Of a stretch of DNA of 64,000 nucleotides, positions 43,505 through 52,993 are shown piece by piece (position 1 is the first letter of the stretch; every line of letters begins with the position of its first letter). The position numbers were made by a program, and so were the translations under genes. The notes below the pieces were generated by a model. The model saw only the letters and a program-made list of their open reading frames with translations. It did no database searches and had not been told where the DNA came from. The stretch is from CADEDV01 sp048498035 (GTDB lineage: Bacteria; Bacteroidota; Bacteroidia; Chitinophagales; Chitinophagaceae): NCBI GenBank assembly GCA_048498035.1, contig JBEHYT010000004.1:62001-126000 (forward strand), read 5' to 3'.

Positions 43505-44221
43505 TTATTCCTCCGCCAGGGCTTCACCATTTCCCGGCAGTATAAAGCGATAGCCAACTCCCGATTCCGTTAACAGGAAACGCGGCCGGTTGGGATCATC
43601 CTCGATTTTTTTTCGCAGTTGCGCGATAAAGACACGCAGGTATTGCGATTGGTTGATAAATCCCGGGCCCCAGATGGCACGCAGCAAATATTGATGCGTA
43701 AGCACTTTCCCTTCATTCTTTACAAGCAAAGCAAGCAAGTGATATTCGGTATTAGTCAGTTTTACCAGTTCCCCTCTTTTTTTAACGGTGCGGGAAAGTA
43801 GATCCACCTGTAATTCGTCGGTATTGATCACGGGATCATTTTCTTCGCTGGCTGCGCTCCGCAATGCAGAACGGATTCGTGCCAGCAGCTCACCCGTGCG
43901 AAAAGGTTTGGAGAGATAATCGTTGGCTCCTCTATCCAGCGCACGAATGATCATTTCTTCGCTGCTTTGTACCGAGAGTATAATTACGGGGCCAGTATGC
44001 CATTGGCGAAGTTCTTCCAGTACCGTAATCCCGTCTTTGTCTGGCAAACCCAGATCCAGCAGGATCAGGTCGGGCGGATGGTTGGAGGCCCGTATCAATC
44101 CTTCCTGTGCGGTGGCGGCTTCTGCCACTGAGTAGTTGTTGACAGACAATGTGATGGCCAGGGTTTTCCGGATCTGTTCTTCGTCGTCAATCACCAGTAT
44201 CTCTGCTTTATTCATACTCAC
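43505..44221 (-). CDS. kdpE: KdpE-type response regulator (OmpR family)
   Basis: A 238-residue regulator. Receiver domain: ILVIDDEEQIRKTLAITLSV, phospho-acceptor in PDLILLDLGLPDKDGITVLE, and ANDYLSKPFRTGELLARIRS. The C-terminal winged helix shows VKLTNTEYHLLALLVKNEGK and LLRAIWGPGFINQSQYLRVF, a close KdpE pattern. It shares ATGA with the upstream DUF4118 kinase gene (44218-44221), so the two are one operon. It most likely controls kdpFABC, located about 5 kb away on the other strand. Confidence 0.88.
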   Translation of the reverse strand: MSMNKAEILVIDDEEQIRKTLAITLSVNNYSVAEAATAQEGLIRASNHPPDLILLDLGLPDKDGITVLEELRQWHTGPVIILSVQSSEEMIIRALDRGANDYLSKPFRTGELLARIRSALRSAASEENDPVINTDELQVDLLSRTVKKRGELVKLTNTEYHLLALLVKNEGKVLTHQYLLRAIWGPGFINQSQYLRVFIAQLRKKIEDDPNRPRFLLTESGVGYRFILPGNGEALAEE

Positions 44222-45264
44222 GATTTTAGGTAGGAGGTTTTACAGGGAAGTTCAATCGTAAACCTTGCGCCTCCTTCCATTTTATTTTCAAGTTGGATGG
44301 AGCCGCCCAGCGCCTCTATAAATCCTTTTACAATGGAAAGGCCAAGTCCCGTTCCGCCGGTTTGCGATGATTTTAATCGGTAAAATTTATCAAAAACGCT
44401 GTCGATCTCATCGGGTGGAAATCCATTTCCATTGTCTTCCACCACCAGTTGAAGAATATCGGTATGGATCACTGCATCCACGTTAACCCTGCTGTTTGGC
44501 GGCGTATAGATAGTTGCATTGTTGAGCAGGTTGTACAAGGCCTGACCCAGCAGCATCTTGTCTGTTTTTACCAATGGTAAATCAGGGTTAATATTCACCA
44601 CAATTTTTTGCGACGGACCGTCTTCCTCTACTTTGCGAATAGTGTCATACACCATTTCACTAATATCACACCAGTCGATCCGCGGCTTGATGAACCCGGT
44701 TTCCAGTCGTGACATATTCAGCAGGTTCTCCACCTGTTGGTTTAGCCGGAACGAAGCCTGTGCTATTTGTTCAATCAGTTCCTTCCTGTTTTCTTCAGAA
44801 AGACGGGTAGCCGGGGAGCGGATATTGTCGGTAGCCGCAATGATGGTTGCAATGGGCGTACGCAATTCATGGGAGAAGGAATTGAGCAGCGTATCATAGA
44901 GCTTGAGTGTTTTAGCGCGTTCTTCTTTTTTCCGCGCAGCTTTTTCTACTTGCCGGATCTTATAGGTCAGCACACCATTGATCAGCGCAATCAGGAAGTA
45001 CATGATCAGCAGGATAACATCTTCCGTGGCGTTTACATGGAAATTAAACCGGGGTGGGATAAAAAAGAAATCCCAGATAAAAGCACTGAGCGCTGCACTC
45101 AGCAATACGGGAAGAATATCGAATGAAATAGCCAGTAGCGAGACCGTTAGCAGTAGCAGGAGCGCAACAACGCGATAGCCGAGATATGGCGAAATAGTAT
45201 AGCAAGCCGCAGAAATAAGTAATACGGCGGCCAGGCTAATCAGGTATTGACGCTTATTGCCCAT
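44218..45264 (-). CDS. DUF4118 sensor histidine kinase (C-terminal KdpD half)
   Basis: A 348-residue kinase from ATG 45264 (GTG 45303 is the alternative). The first 95 residues are the four-helix DUF4118 domain found in KdpD (SPYLGYRVVALLLLLTVSLL, LPVLLSAALSAFIWDFFFIP, TEDVILLIMYFLIALINGVL). HisKA follows with NSFSHELRTPIATIIAATDN, then HATPase with ALYNLLNNATIYTPP and GTGLGLSIVKGFIEALGG. It corresponds to the membrane and kinase part of KdpD, while the KdpD N-terminal domains are encoded separately at 54636. It is coupled to kdpE by ATGA. Confidence 0.88.
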   Translation of the reverse strand: MGNKRQYLISLAAVLLISAACYTISPYLGYRVVALLLLLTVSLLAISFDILPVLLSAALSAFIWDFFFIPPRFNFHVNATEDVILLIMYFLIALINGVLTYKIRQVEKAARKKEERAKTLKLYDTLLNSFSHELRTPIATIIAATDNIRSPATRLSEENRKELIEQIAQASFRLNQQVENLLNMSRLETGFIKPRIDWCDISEMVYDTIRKVEEDGPSQKIVVNINPDLPLVKTDKMLLGQALYNLLNNATIYTPPNSRVNVDAVIHTDILQLVVEDNGNGFPPDEIDSVFDKFYRLKSSQTGGTGLGLSIVKGFIEALGGSIQLENKMEGGARFTIELPCKTSYLKS

Positions 45265-45383
45265 CTGGATGACAAAGGTATTATACCGGCTGGTCAAAAC
45301 CACCGGCCCAGGCGGCGTGTAAAGATTTTATAAAGATTTGATCCTAAAAGCCGCGTTTCGCCGGGAATCTGTTGTTCCCGTTC

Positions 45384-45391
45384 TACTTTTG
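45384..45391 (+). promoter_or_regulatory. -7 promoter element of kup
   Basis: TACTTTTG matches the Bacteroidetes -7 consensus TAnnTTTG exactly and lies 17 bases before the kup start. A TTTG -33 element at the proper distance is not seen (TTTC at 45356). Confidence 0.4.
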
Positions 45392-45408
45392 ATATCCGTA
45401 ACCACAAA

Positions 45409-47391
45409 ATGTCCATGTCTTCTCACAACAAAGCCTCCGCTGCCGGGTTACTGATCGCACTCGGCATTATTTATGGCGATATCGGAACGTCTCCGCTGTA
45501 CGTACTCAATGCGATTACCAATGGCAGGATGATCACGGATGAGCTGGTGCTTGGCGCCCTCTCGCTGATCATCTGGACGCTTACCCTGCAAACCACCATT
45601 AAGTATGTAGTACTGACCCTGAATGCCGATAACCGTGGCGAGGGCGGTATTTTTTCATTGTTTGCGCTCGTGCGCAGGCGCAGGAAGTGGCTGGTAATTG
45701 CTGCGATGGTAGGTGGCGCCGCGCTATTGGCAGACGGAATGATAACCCCGCCTATTTCCGTGACCTCTGCAGTTGAAGGCCTTAAACAGGTTCCGGTATT
45801 GTCGTCGATCTCTCAAAATACGATCGTCTACATTGTAGTAGGTATTCTCAGTTTCCTGTTTTTCATCCAGCAGTTCGGCACCGCATTTATCGGGAAGTTT
45901 TTTGGACCCATTATGACCTGCTGGTTCCTGATGCTGGCTGTGGTGGGGATTGGACATATCGCTGACGACTGGCAGATATTTAAAGCGCTCAACCCGTATT
46001 ATGGCATTAATTTGCTGATCCACTATCCGCATGGATTTTTTATCCTGGGAGGTGTATTCTTATGTACTACCGGTGCCGAAGCGTTGTATTCAGATCTTGG
46101 GCACTGCGGAAAATGGAATATTCGGTACTCGTGGATTTTTGTAAAAAGTTGTCTTATCATCAATTACCTGGGGCAGGGCGGCTGGTTGCTGTCTCATTAT
46201 TCCGGGCAGGTAATTACGCAGGATATGATCAATTCCGGGTTTAATCCTTTCTATGGAATGATCCCAGCCTGGTTTCTTTATTTTGGTATTGCCATCGCCA
46301 CCGTGGCGGCTATTATTGCCAGCCAGGCGCTTATCTCCGGGTCATTTACATTGGTAAGTGAAGCAATGCGGCTCAACCTGTGGCCCAAACTGAAGATTGT
46401 ATATCCCACGGAAGCGCGCGGTCAATTGTTTATTCCTGCAGTCAATTTATTATTGTTTGCGGGATGCCTGGGCATTGTGGCATTTTTCCAGAAAGCATCC
46501 AGTATGGAGGCGGCGTATGGACTTGCCATTACCCTTTGCATGATCGCTACGTCCATTTTATTTGCAAATTACCTGGTACTGAAGCGGGCGCATCGATTGT
46601 TGATCTATATCTACCTGGTAGTATTCCTGACGATAGAAGTCAGCTTCCTGTTTGCCAACGTTCAGAAATTTCCGCATGGCGGTTATGTGGCGCTGATTGC
46701 CGGTGGCTTATTATTCCTGGTAATGTTTACCTGGTTCAAAGCGCGGAAGATCAAAAACCGCTATGTGGAGTTTGTACGCCTGGAACATTATATCCCAAAA
46801 CTGCAGGAGCTGAGCAACGACAGATCAGTGCCTAAATATGCTACGCACCTGGTATATCTTACCAGTGCTGATAATGCGAAAGAAATTGAACACAAGATCA
46901 TTTACTCGATATTAAACAAAAAGCCCAAACGGGCAGATATTTACTGGTTTGTGCATGTAGACACACTGGATGATCCTTATACCTGTGAATATAAGGTGGA
47001 ACATATAATTCCGAACGACATTATCCGGATTGATTTCCGGCTCGGTTTCCGGATACAACCCCGTATCAACCTGATGTTTCGGAAGGTGGTGGAAGACCTG
47101 GTGGTGAATAATGAAGTAAATATTAACAGTCGGTATGAAAGCCTCGCTGGCAGCCAGATGGTGGGCGATTTTCAATTTGTGGTGATGGAAAAATACATTA
47201 GCCAGGATGCTGAGTTGCCATTTATGGAGAAAGTGATTATGCGGCTTCACTTCTGGTTAAAGGCGATCAGTCTTTCCGAAGAAAAAGGATTTGGCCTGGA
47301 TCCAAGCAGTGTGGTGGTTGAAAAATTCCCGCTGGTAATTGGCGAAACGCAGAAGGTAAAATTGCGCAGGATACTTGGTGAAGAATGGTAA
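45409..47391 (+). CDS. kup: Potassium transporter Kup
   Basis: A 660-residue K+ uptake protein of usual length. It begins with the conserved ALGIIYGDIGTSPLYVLNAI, followed by NRGEGGIFSLFALVRRRRKW and LLADGMITPPISVTSAVEGL. About twelve membrane helices occupy the first 440 residues and a cytoplasmic domain the rest. Acidic gating residues expected in the family are in IYGDIGTS. It is driven by proton symport and gives constitutive low-affinity uptake, next to the inducible Kdp pump. It lies 11 bases before the sigma-54 regulator gene, possibly in one operon. Confidence 0.95.
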   Translation: MSMSSHNKASAAGLLIALGIIYGDIGTSPLYVLNAITNGRMITDELVLGALSLIIWTLTLQTTIKYVVLTLNADNRGEGGIFSLFALVRRRRKWLVIAAMVGGAALLADGMITPPISVTSAVEGLKQVPVLSSISQNTIVYIVVGILSFLFFIQQFGTAFIGKFFGPIMTCWFLMLAVVGIGHIADDWQIFKALNPYYGINLLIHYPHGFFILGGVFLCTTGAEALYSDLGHCGKWNIRYSWIFVKSCLIINYLGQGGWLLSHYSGQVITQDMINSGFNPFYGMIPAWFLYFGIAIATVAAIIASQALISGSFTLVSEAMRLNLWPKLKIVYPTEARGQLFIPAVNLLLFAGCLGIVAFFQKASSMEAAYGLAITLCMIATSILFANYLVLKRAHRLLIYIYLVVFLTIEVSFLFANVQKFPHGGYVALIAGGLLFLVMFTWFKARKIKNRYVEFVRLEHYIPKLQELSNDRSVPKYATHLVYLTSADNAKEIEHKIIYSILNKKPKRADIYWFVHVDTLDDPYTCEYKVEHIIPNDIIRIDFRLGFRIQPRINLMFRKVVEDLVVNNEVNINSRYESLAGSQMVGDFQFVVMEKYISQDAELPFMEKVIMRLHFWLKAISLSEEKGFGLDPSSVVVEKFPLVIGETQKVKLRRILGEEW

Positions 47392-47402
47392 AAAAATGAA
47401 CT

Positions 47403-48734
47403 ATGGCTGGCAATATCCTAATTGTTGATGATGAAGAGCAGCTGCGGAAATTGCTGGAACGCATTCTGTCATTGGAAGGATTTACTGTTAACGGCGTTGC
47501 CACACTCCAGGCCGCGGAAGTTTTTTTAAAACGAGAAACGGTTGACGTTATTCTCTGCGATGTAAAATTGCCAGACGGAAACGGAGTTGATTTTACGGCT
47601 ACCGTGCGAAAGCAATATCCGCTTACGGAAGTAATACTACTTACTGCCTTTGCCACGATCAATGATGGTGTGCGTGCCATGAAAAATGGCGCGTTTGATT
47701 ATATCATGAAAGGTGACGACAATGATCGCATCTTGCCATTGCTTCACCAGGCGGTGGAGATATCCAACCATGCCCGCCAGTGTGCTGTATCGATGCAGGT
47801 GAAACCCGACCAGCAATTCTCTTCGGTAATTGGTACCAGCGCAGCCATTAAACAAGCTGTTACTATTGCTTCCCGGGCTGCCACCAGCAATGTGCCGGTA
47901 TTGCTATTGGGTGAAACAGGTGTTGGAAAGGAAGTTTTTGCAAATGCCATTCACCAAAATAGTACGCGTAGCCGCAAAGCTTTTGTTGCCATCAATTGCA
48001 GCGCGTTTAGCCGGGACTTATTGGAGGGTGAGTTATTTGGCCATAGGGCAGGTGCATTTACAGGTGCAATACGCGATAAAAAAGGATTGGTAGAGGCTGC
48101 TGAAGGAGGTACGTTGTTCCTGGATGAGATTGGCGAATTGAACCTGGATCTGCAGGCGAAGCTGCTGCGTTTCCTGGAAAACGGGGAATTCTTCAAAGTG
48201 GGTGATTCGCGAGTGTCAAAAGCCGATGTAAGAATTGTAGCCGCCACCAACCGGGACCTGCAACAGGAAATGGAGCAACATCGATTTCGGGAAGACCTCT
48301 ATTACCGGCTCAACGTTGTTGCAGTGCACATTCCGCCCCTGCGGGAACGGAGGGAAGATATACCGTTGCTGGCCGATTTCTTTCTTCGTCAATTTAACCA
48401 ACAGGAAAATCGTTCGTTTTCCCCGCTTGCTGCGGAAATAAAACAACTGCTGCAACAATATGACTGGCCGGGAAATATCCGCGAATTAAAAAACGTGCTG
48501 TTCCGCGCGATGATCCTGGCAGACGATAATATGCTGCGACCTGAGCATTTCCCCTTTGACGTGCAACTGCACCAGGAACATTCCGACCATCTCTCACTTT
48601 CCGAAGTGGAAAAGCGGCATATCTTAAAGATGCTCGATGCCTCAGGTGGGAACAAAACAAAAGCGGCCCAACTCCTGGGTATCGGTTTAGCTACCCTGTA
48701 CCGCAAAATGCAGGAGTACGATCTCTCAAAATGA
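47403..48734 (+). CDS. Sigma-54-dependent response regulator (NtrC family)
   Basis: A 443-residue regulator. Receiver domain 1-120 (ILIVDDEEQLRKLLERILSL, Asp in DVILCDVKLPDGNG, switch Thr in VILLTAFATI). AAA+ domain about 140-370 has Walker A GETGVGKE, the sigma-54 contact GAFTGA (GHRAGAFTGAIRDK), Walker B TLFLDEIGEL and arginine finger region FREDLYYRLNVVAVHIPPLR. The Fis-type helix-turn-helix at the end is GNKTKAAQLLGIGLATLYRK. It sits directly before kdpFABC, and its stop codon lies inside repeated TCTCAAAATGA elements that look like its own binding sites. Its partner may be the HAMP/PAS kinase at 55748. Confidence 0.92.
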   Translation: MAGNILIVDDEEQLRKLLERILSLEGFTVNGVATLQAAEVFLKRETVDVILCDVKLPDGNGVDFTATVRKQYPLTEVILLTAFATINDGVRAMKNGAFDYIMKGDDNDRILPLLHQAVEISNHARQCAVSMQVKPDQQFSSVIGTSAAIKQAVTIASRAATSNVPVLLLGETGVGKEVFANAIHQNSTRSRKAFVAINCSAFSRDLLEGELFGHRAGAFTGAIRDKKGLVEAAEGGTLFLDEIGELNLDLQAKLLRFLENGEFFKVGDSRVSKADVRIVAATNRDLQQEMEQHRFREDLYYRLNVVAVHIPPLRERREDIPLLADFFLRQFNQQENRSFSPLAAEIKQLLQQYDWPGNIRELKNVLFRAMILADDNMLRPEHFPFDVQLHQEHSDHLSLSEVEKRHILKMLDASGGNKTKAAQLLGIGLATLYRKMQEYDLSK

Positions 48735-48799
48735 AACAGTCTTTCTCAAAATGAGACGGTATAAACTGGTCTCAATCCTTATTTTTTTAATCTCATTTT
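48724..48799 (+). promoter_or_regulatory. Repeated TCTCAAAATGA elements upstream of the kdp genes
   Basis: TCTCAAAATGAAACAGT (48724-48740) recurs as TCTCAAAATGAGACGGT (48744-48760), 20 bp apart. TGAGAC (48752-48757) and GTCTCA (48769-48774) form an inverted repeat, and TCTCATTTT (48791-48799) is another half site. The phased repeats resemble enhancer sites of NtrC-type activators. A -24/-12-like CTGGC..TTGAC at 48866-48881 is imperfect. Confidence 0.5.
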
Positions 48800-48893
48800 T
48801 TCTAAGTCGCTGTCAATCTTCAGGTTGAAAATGCCCGTGGCGGCGTTTCCAAAACAGGCATTCTACTGGCAATGTTTTGACAAACATGCTGCA

Positions 48894-49001
48894 ATGCAAC
48901 GTGAAAAGATCAGGGATATACTGGTGGTTTCGGTTATCTGGCTGGTAACGGTCATACTGCTGGCAGCCCTTGTTTATAAAGCCCGTTTACTGTTCAATTA
49001 A
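48894..49001 (+). CDS. Small single-span membrane protein before kdpF
   Basis: A 35-residue frame from ATG 48894 (or 56 residues from ATG 48831) with one hydrophobic helix (ILVVSVIWLVTVILLAALVY) and a basic end KARLLFN. It is seven bases before another tiny membrane frame and 110 bases before kdpF. No family is recognisable. It could be an accessory subunit of the Kdp pump; the conserved position needs comparison with other genomes. Confidence 0.45.
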   Translation: MQREKIRDILVVSVIWLVTVILLAALVYKARLLFN

Positions 49002-49007
49002 ATTAAC

Positions 49008-49094
49008 ATGACGATGATCGCATTATTGCTCTCGGCAGCGCTTTGTTGCTTCTGGATTTTTTTTAAGTGCGTTGAATGGTTTGAGCATATCTGA
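49008..49094 (+). CDS. Tiny membrane protein (28 residues) before kdpF
   Basis: A 28-residue frame (MTMIALLLSAALCCFWIFFK then CVEWFEHI) with one hydrophobic segment. It lies between the 35-residue protein and kdpF on the same strand with tight spacing (7 and 16 bases). It may be a Kdp accessory peptide. Very short frames arise by chance, so confidence is limited; tight packing and hydrophobicity are the only support. Confidence 0.4.
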   Translation: MTMIALLLSAALCCFWIFFKCVEWFEHI

Positions 49095-49110
49095 CCTAAA
49101 ATGATTCCTG

Positions 49111-49191
49111 ATGATGAATTTTCTTTTTGTGCTATCGGTACTGGTATTTGTGTACCTGCTGTATGTACTTCTTAAACCCGAAAAATTTTAA
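49111..49191 (+). CDS. kdpF: KdpF-like small subunit of the K+-transporting ATPase
   Basis: A 26-residue membrane peptide ending in YLLYVLLKPEKF, the pattern of Bacteroidetes KdpF (YxLYxLLxPExF). It has one hydrophobic helix. KdpF stabilises the KdpABC complex. The TAA stop overlaps the kdpA start by one base (TAATG), as expected for the kdpFABC operon. Confidence 0.85.
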   Translation: MMNFLFVLSVLVFVYLLYVLLKPEKF

Positions 49192-50909
49192 TGGCTATGA
49201 CAAGTGAAATAACCGGGGTGGCAGTAACATTTATTATTACGCTGTTACTCGCAATTCCCTTTGGGCGCTACCTGGCCAGGATGTATTCGGGGGAACGGAC
49301 GGTGCTCGACTTTCTGCAACCAGCGGAGCGACTGTTGTATCGCATTACCGGGATTAACCCTGCGCAGCAGATGAACTGGAAGCAGTTTTTAAAAGCGATG
49401 CTGACCATTAATATGCTCTGGCTGCTGTATGCATTTGTTCTGTTACTCTTCCAGGGGCATCTGCCTTTTAACCCGGATGGAAACCCGGATCAGTCGCCGG
49501 ATCTTGCTTTTAACACAGCCATTAGTTTTTTAGTGAATTGCAACCTGCAGCATTATTCCGGTGAAACTGGTCTCACGTACCTGACCCAGTTATTTGTGAT
49601 CACTTTTCTGCAGTTTGTAAGTGCTGCCACTGGTATTGCTGTACTTGTTGGGGTGTTGAACGGACTCCGTGAAAAAACCACGAAGAATCTTGGGAACTTT
49701 TGGGTCATTTTTATCAAGACCATTACGCGGGTTTTATTACCTCTTTCGCTGGTGGTAGCCATTGTACTGGCACTTAGCGGCACACCTGCCGGCTTTGCTG
49801 GCAAAGATACTATCACAACGCTGCAGGGAGATACGGTGCAGGTGTCTCGCGGACCCGCCGCAGGAATGATTGCAATCAAGCACCTGGGTACAAACGGGGG
49901 TGGATGGTTTGGTACCAACTCAGCCCACCCTTTTGAAAATCCTTCGTATTTCACCAGCATGTTAGAATTGGTGGCCCAGGTTTTAATACCACTGGCATTA
50001 TTATTCGCCATGGGCTATTACCTCCGCCGGCGAAAACTGGCGATTGTCATTTTTGTAGTGATGACCGTAGGTATGTTATGTCTCTTAATACCAAGTCTTG
50101 TGGCGGAAACAGGTGGTAATCCCGCCATTTCAAAAATGGGAATAGCGCAATCAGGGGCCATGGAAGGAAAGGAAGTGCGTTTTGGTGCGGCACAGTCCGC
50201 CTATTGGAGCACCGTTACCACGATCATTTCTACCGGATCTGTTAATTCCATGCACGATAGCGCCATGCCGCTTACGGGGCTGATGCAGTTGTTGGGGATG
50301 ATGGTGAATGCATTTTATGGGGGCTGCGGTGTTGGTATTCTTAACTACCTGCTATACGTGATCATCGCTGTTTTTATGGCAGGCTTAATGGTAGGGCGAA
50401 CGCCGGAATTCATGGGACATAAGATAGAAGCGCGCGAGGTGAAGATCGCGATGCTGGTAACGCTGCTATCTACGTTTCTGGTAAAAGCTTTTACAGCGCT
50501 GGGCGCTTATCTGCTGGCGCATCATCCACAACTGGCCTGGTCAGTTCCGCCGGGAAGCTGGCCAAACAACCCTTCCTACCATGGATTTTCTGAATTGCTG
50601 TACGAGTTTACTTCTGCCAATGCTAACAACGGCAGTGGAATGGAGGGATTGTCGGATAATTCCATTTTCTGGAATGTAACTACCGGTATTGTGTTGTTGC
50701 TGGGTCGTTTTCTGCCCATTATCGGCCCGGTTGCGATTGTAGGACTTATTGCCAATAAGAAATTTATCCCCGAGTCACCGGGAACGCTGCGCACAGATTC
50801 AGTAACATTCGGTATTATGACGTTTGCTGTAATTGTTATTATCAATGCCCTTTCATTCTTTCCTGCGCTGGCGCTTGGTCCACTCGCAGAATATTTTTCA
50901 CTGTATTAA
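49191..50909 (+). CDS. kdpA: K+-transporting P-type ATPase subunit A
   Basis: A 572-residue membrane subunit that holds the K+ channel-like pore. Selectivity-filter-type sequences are visible: QHYSGETGLTY, HLGTNGGGWFGTNSAHPFEN, GSVNSMHDSAMP and TSANANNGSGMEG, four GxG(N)-like repeats. About ten membrane helices. The start lies in the kdpF stop. KdpB follows 11 bases after the end. The subunit works with KdpB to import K+ at very low external concentration. Confidence 0.96.
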   Translation: MAMTSEITGVAVTFIITLLLAIPFGRYLARMYSGERTVLDFLQPAERLLYRITGINPAQQMNWKQFLKAMLTINMLWLLYAFVLLLFQGHLPFNPDGNPDQSPDLAFNTAISFLVNCNLQHYSGETGLTYLTQLFVITFLQFVSAATGIAVLVGVLNGLREKTTKNLGNFWVIFIKTITRVLLPLSLVVAIVLALSGTPAGFAGKDTITTLQGDTVQVSRGPAAGMIAIKHLGTNGGGWFGTNSAHPFENPSYFTSMLELVAQVLIPLALLFAMGYYLRRRKLAIVIFVVMTVGMLCLLIPSLVAETGGNPAISKMGIAQSGAMEGKEVRFGAAQSAYWSTVTTIISTGSVNSMHDSAMPLTGLMQLLGMMVNAFYGGCGVGILNYLLYVIIAVFMAGLMVGRTPEFMGHKIEAREVKIAMLVTLLSTFLVKAFTALGAYLLAHHPQLAWSVPPGSWPNNPSYHGFSELLYEFTSANANNGSGMEGLSDNSIFWNVTTGIVLLLGRFLPIIGPVAIVGLIANKKFIPESPGTLRTDSVTFGIMTFAVIVIINALSFFPALALGPLAEYFSLY

Positions 50910-50920
50910 TCTCCTGGTAT

Positions 50921-52981
50921 ATGAAGCAAGAAAGTAGAAAAAGCAGGCTGTTTGCCACTGAATTATTGTCGGATGCCTTGCGCGCCTCCTTTATCAAATT
51001 AAAGCCGTCGGTAATGGTGCGGAACCCGGTAATGTTTACGGTGGAAATTGGTACCGCGGTGATGTTACTGTTTTGTATGTACCAGTTTTTTTCCGGGGAT
51101 AGTACGCAGGGAAGCCTGGGCTATAACATATCTATTTTTATAGTTTTATTGCTGACGGTGCTATTTGCCAATTTTGCGGAGGCGCTGGCGGAGGCAAGGG
51201 GAAAAGCGCAGGCAGAAAGCTTGCGCAAAACGCGGGAAGAAACGCCGGCAAAGAAACTGGTCATAACTGATCTCCATCGTAGCGGCGAAATAATTGTGGT
51301 TTCTTCGGCTACACTGGTGAAGGGTGACCTTTTTATTTGCGAAGCCGGGGATATTATTCCTATGGATGGAGAAATCGCGGAAGGTATCGCAACAATTGAT
51401 GAATCTGCTATTACCGGTGAGTCGGCACCGGTCATCCGCGAGGCGGGCGGTGATAAATCTTCAGTAACCGGCGGTACCCGCGTATTGAGTGATCGCATTG
51501 TGGTGCGGGTAACTACAAATGCGGGAGAATCGTTCCTGGATAAAATGATCGCGTTGGTGGAAGGCGCATCGCGTCAAAAAACGCCCAATGAGATTGCGCT
51601 GACGATCTTGCTGGCAACGTTCACGCTCATTTTTATCATCGTTTGCGTTACATTGAAGCCTTTTGCTGATTATGCGCAAACACCTATTACGATTGCAGCT
51701 TTTATTTCCCTGTTTGTTTGCCTGATTCCCACCACTATCGGTGGATTGCTTTCTGCCATTGGTATTGCCGGTATGGATCGTGCGCTGCGCGCGAATGTTA
51801 TTGCCAAGAGCGGAAAAGCAGTTGAAACCGCCGGGGACATAGATGTGCTGCTGCTGGATAAAACCGGAACCATCACCATTGGCAACAGGAAGGCTACCCA
51901 ATTTTACCCCGCTCCCGGTGTAGACATTGAAACATTTATACAGGTTGCGGTATTGAGTTCTGTTGCGGATGAAACACCTGAAGGGAAATCCATCGTTGAG
52001 TTGGCGAGAAACCTGGGCGCGGCGGTGCCATTGGTGCTGGAGGAAGAAGGTATCGCATTCATCTCATTTACAGCTGAAACACGCAGCAGCGGTATTGACA
52101 GGAAAGGTGAACAGATCCTAAAAGGGGCTTTTGATGCAATTCGCGACAGGGTTATTGCAGCGGGGAATCCAATGCCCCGGGAATGTGTTGAGGAAGTGGA
52201 GCATATTTCTTCCAAAGGTGGTACACCGTTAATAGTGGCAGTGAATAATGTTGTAAAAGGCGTAATTGAACTGCAGGATATTATAAAACCTGGTATCACC
52301 GAGCGATTTGAACGCCTTCGGAAAATGGGCGTAAAAACAGTGATGGTAACAGGAGATAATCCCCTGACTGCAAAATTCATTGCGGACAAAGCCGGGGTAG
52401 ATGATTTTATTGCCGAGGCAAAGCCCGAGGACAAAATGAATTACATCCGGCAGGAACAGCAAAATGGCAAGTTGGTAGCTATGATGGGCGATGGTACAAA
52501 TGATGCTCCTGCACTGGCACAGGCTGATGTTGGGGTTGCCATGAACAGCGGTACACAGGCTGCACGGGAAGCCGGTAATATGGTGGACCTGGACAATGAC
52601 CCTACGAAACTTATTGAAATAGTCGAGATCGGGAAGCAGCTATTGATCACAAGGGGTACGCTCACTACTTTTTCAATTGCAAACGATGTGGCGAAATATT
52701 TTGCCATTGTGCCTGCACTTTTCATCAGTTCTATCCCTGCGCTACAGGCGCTGAATATTATGAATCTTAAAAGTCCGTCTTCAGCGATTCTTTCGGCTGT
52801 TATTTTCAATGCTATCATTATTCCGCTATTGATCCCGCTGGCATTGCGGGGTGTTCGATACCGGCCGGTTGGCGCTTCTGCGCTTTTGCGCAGAAACCTG
52901 CTGATCTATGGACTGGGTGGTGTAATTGTTCCATTTATCGGGATAAAGTTGATAGATATGCTGGTCGGATTATTTATTTAA
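50921..52981 (+). CDS. kdpB: K+-transporting P-type ATPase subunit B
   Basis: A 686-residue P-type ATPase of usual length. The phosphorylation site is VLLLDKTGTITIGNR. The actuator TGES motif is in DESAITGESAPVI. The hinge is MMGDGTNDAPALAQADVGVA. VTGDNPLTAKFIADKAGVDD completes the P-domain. Membrane segments flank the catalytic part. ATP hydrolysis here drives K+ transport through KdpA. Confidence 0.96.
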   Translation: MKQESRKSRLFATELLSDALRASFIKLKPSVMVRNPVMFTVEIGTAVMLLFCMYQFFSGDSTQGSLGYNISIFIVLLLTVLFANFAEALAEARGKAQAESLRKTREETPAKKLVITDLHRSGEIIVVSSATLVKGDLFICEAGDIIPMDGEIAEGIATIDESAITGESAPVIREAGGDKSSVTGGTRVLSDRIVVRVTTNAGESFLDKMIALVEGASRQKTPNEIALTILLATFTLIFIIVCVTLKPFADYAQTPITIAAFISLFVCLIPTTIGGLLSAIGIAGMDRALRANVIAKSGKAVETAGDIDVLLLDKTGTITIGNRKATQFYPAPGVDIETFIQVAVLSSVADETPEGKSIVELARNLGAAVPLVLEEEGIAFISFTAETRSSGIDRKGEQILKGAFDAIRDRVIAAGNPMPRECVEEVEHISSKGGTPLIVAVNNVVKGVIELQDIIKPGITERFERLRKMGVKTVMVTGDNPLTAKFIADKAGVDDFIAEAKPEDKMNYIRQEQQNGKLVAMMGDGTNDAPALAQADVGVAMNSGTQAAREAGNMVDLDNDPTKLIEIVEIGKQLLITRGTLTTFSIANDVAKYFAIVPALFISSIPALQALNIMNLKSPSSAILSAVIFNAIIIPLLIPLALRGVRYRPVGASALLRRNLLIYGLGGVIVPFIGIKLIDMLVGLFI

Positions 52982-52993
52982 AATTTAAAAGCG

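Noticed and set aside
48866..48881. Sigma-54 -24/-12 promoter (CTGGC..TTGAC)
   Set aside because: The -12 part lacks the GC dinucleotide and the start would fall on the ATG at 48894; too weak to call.
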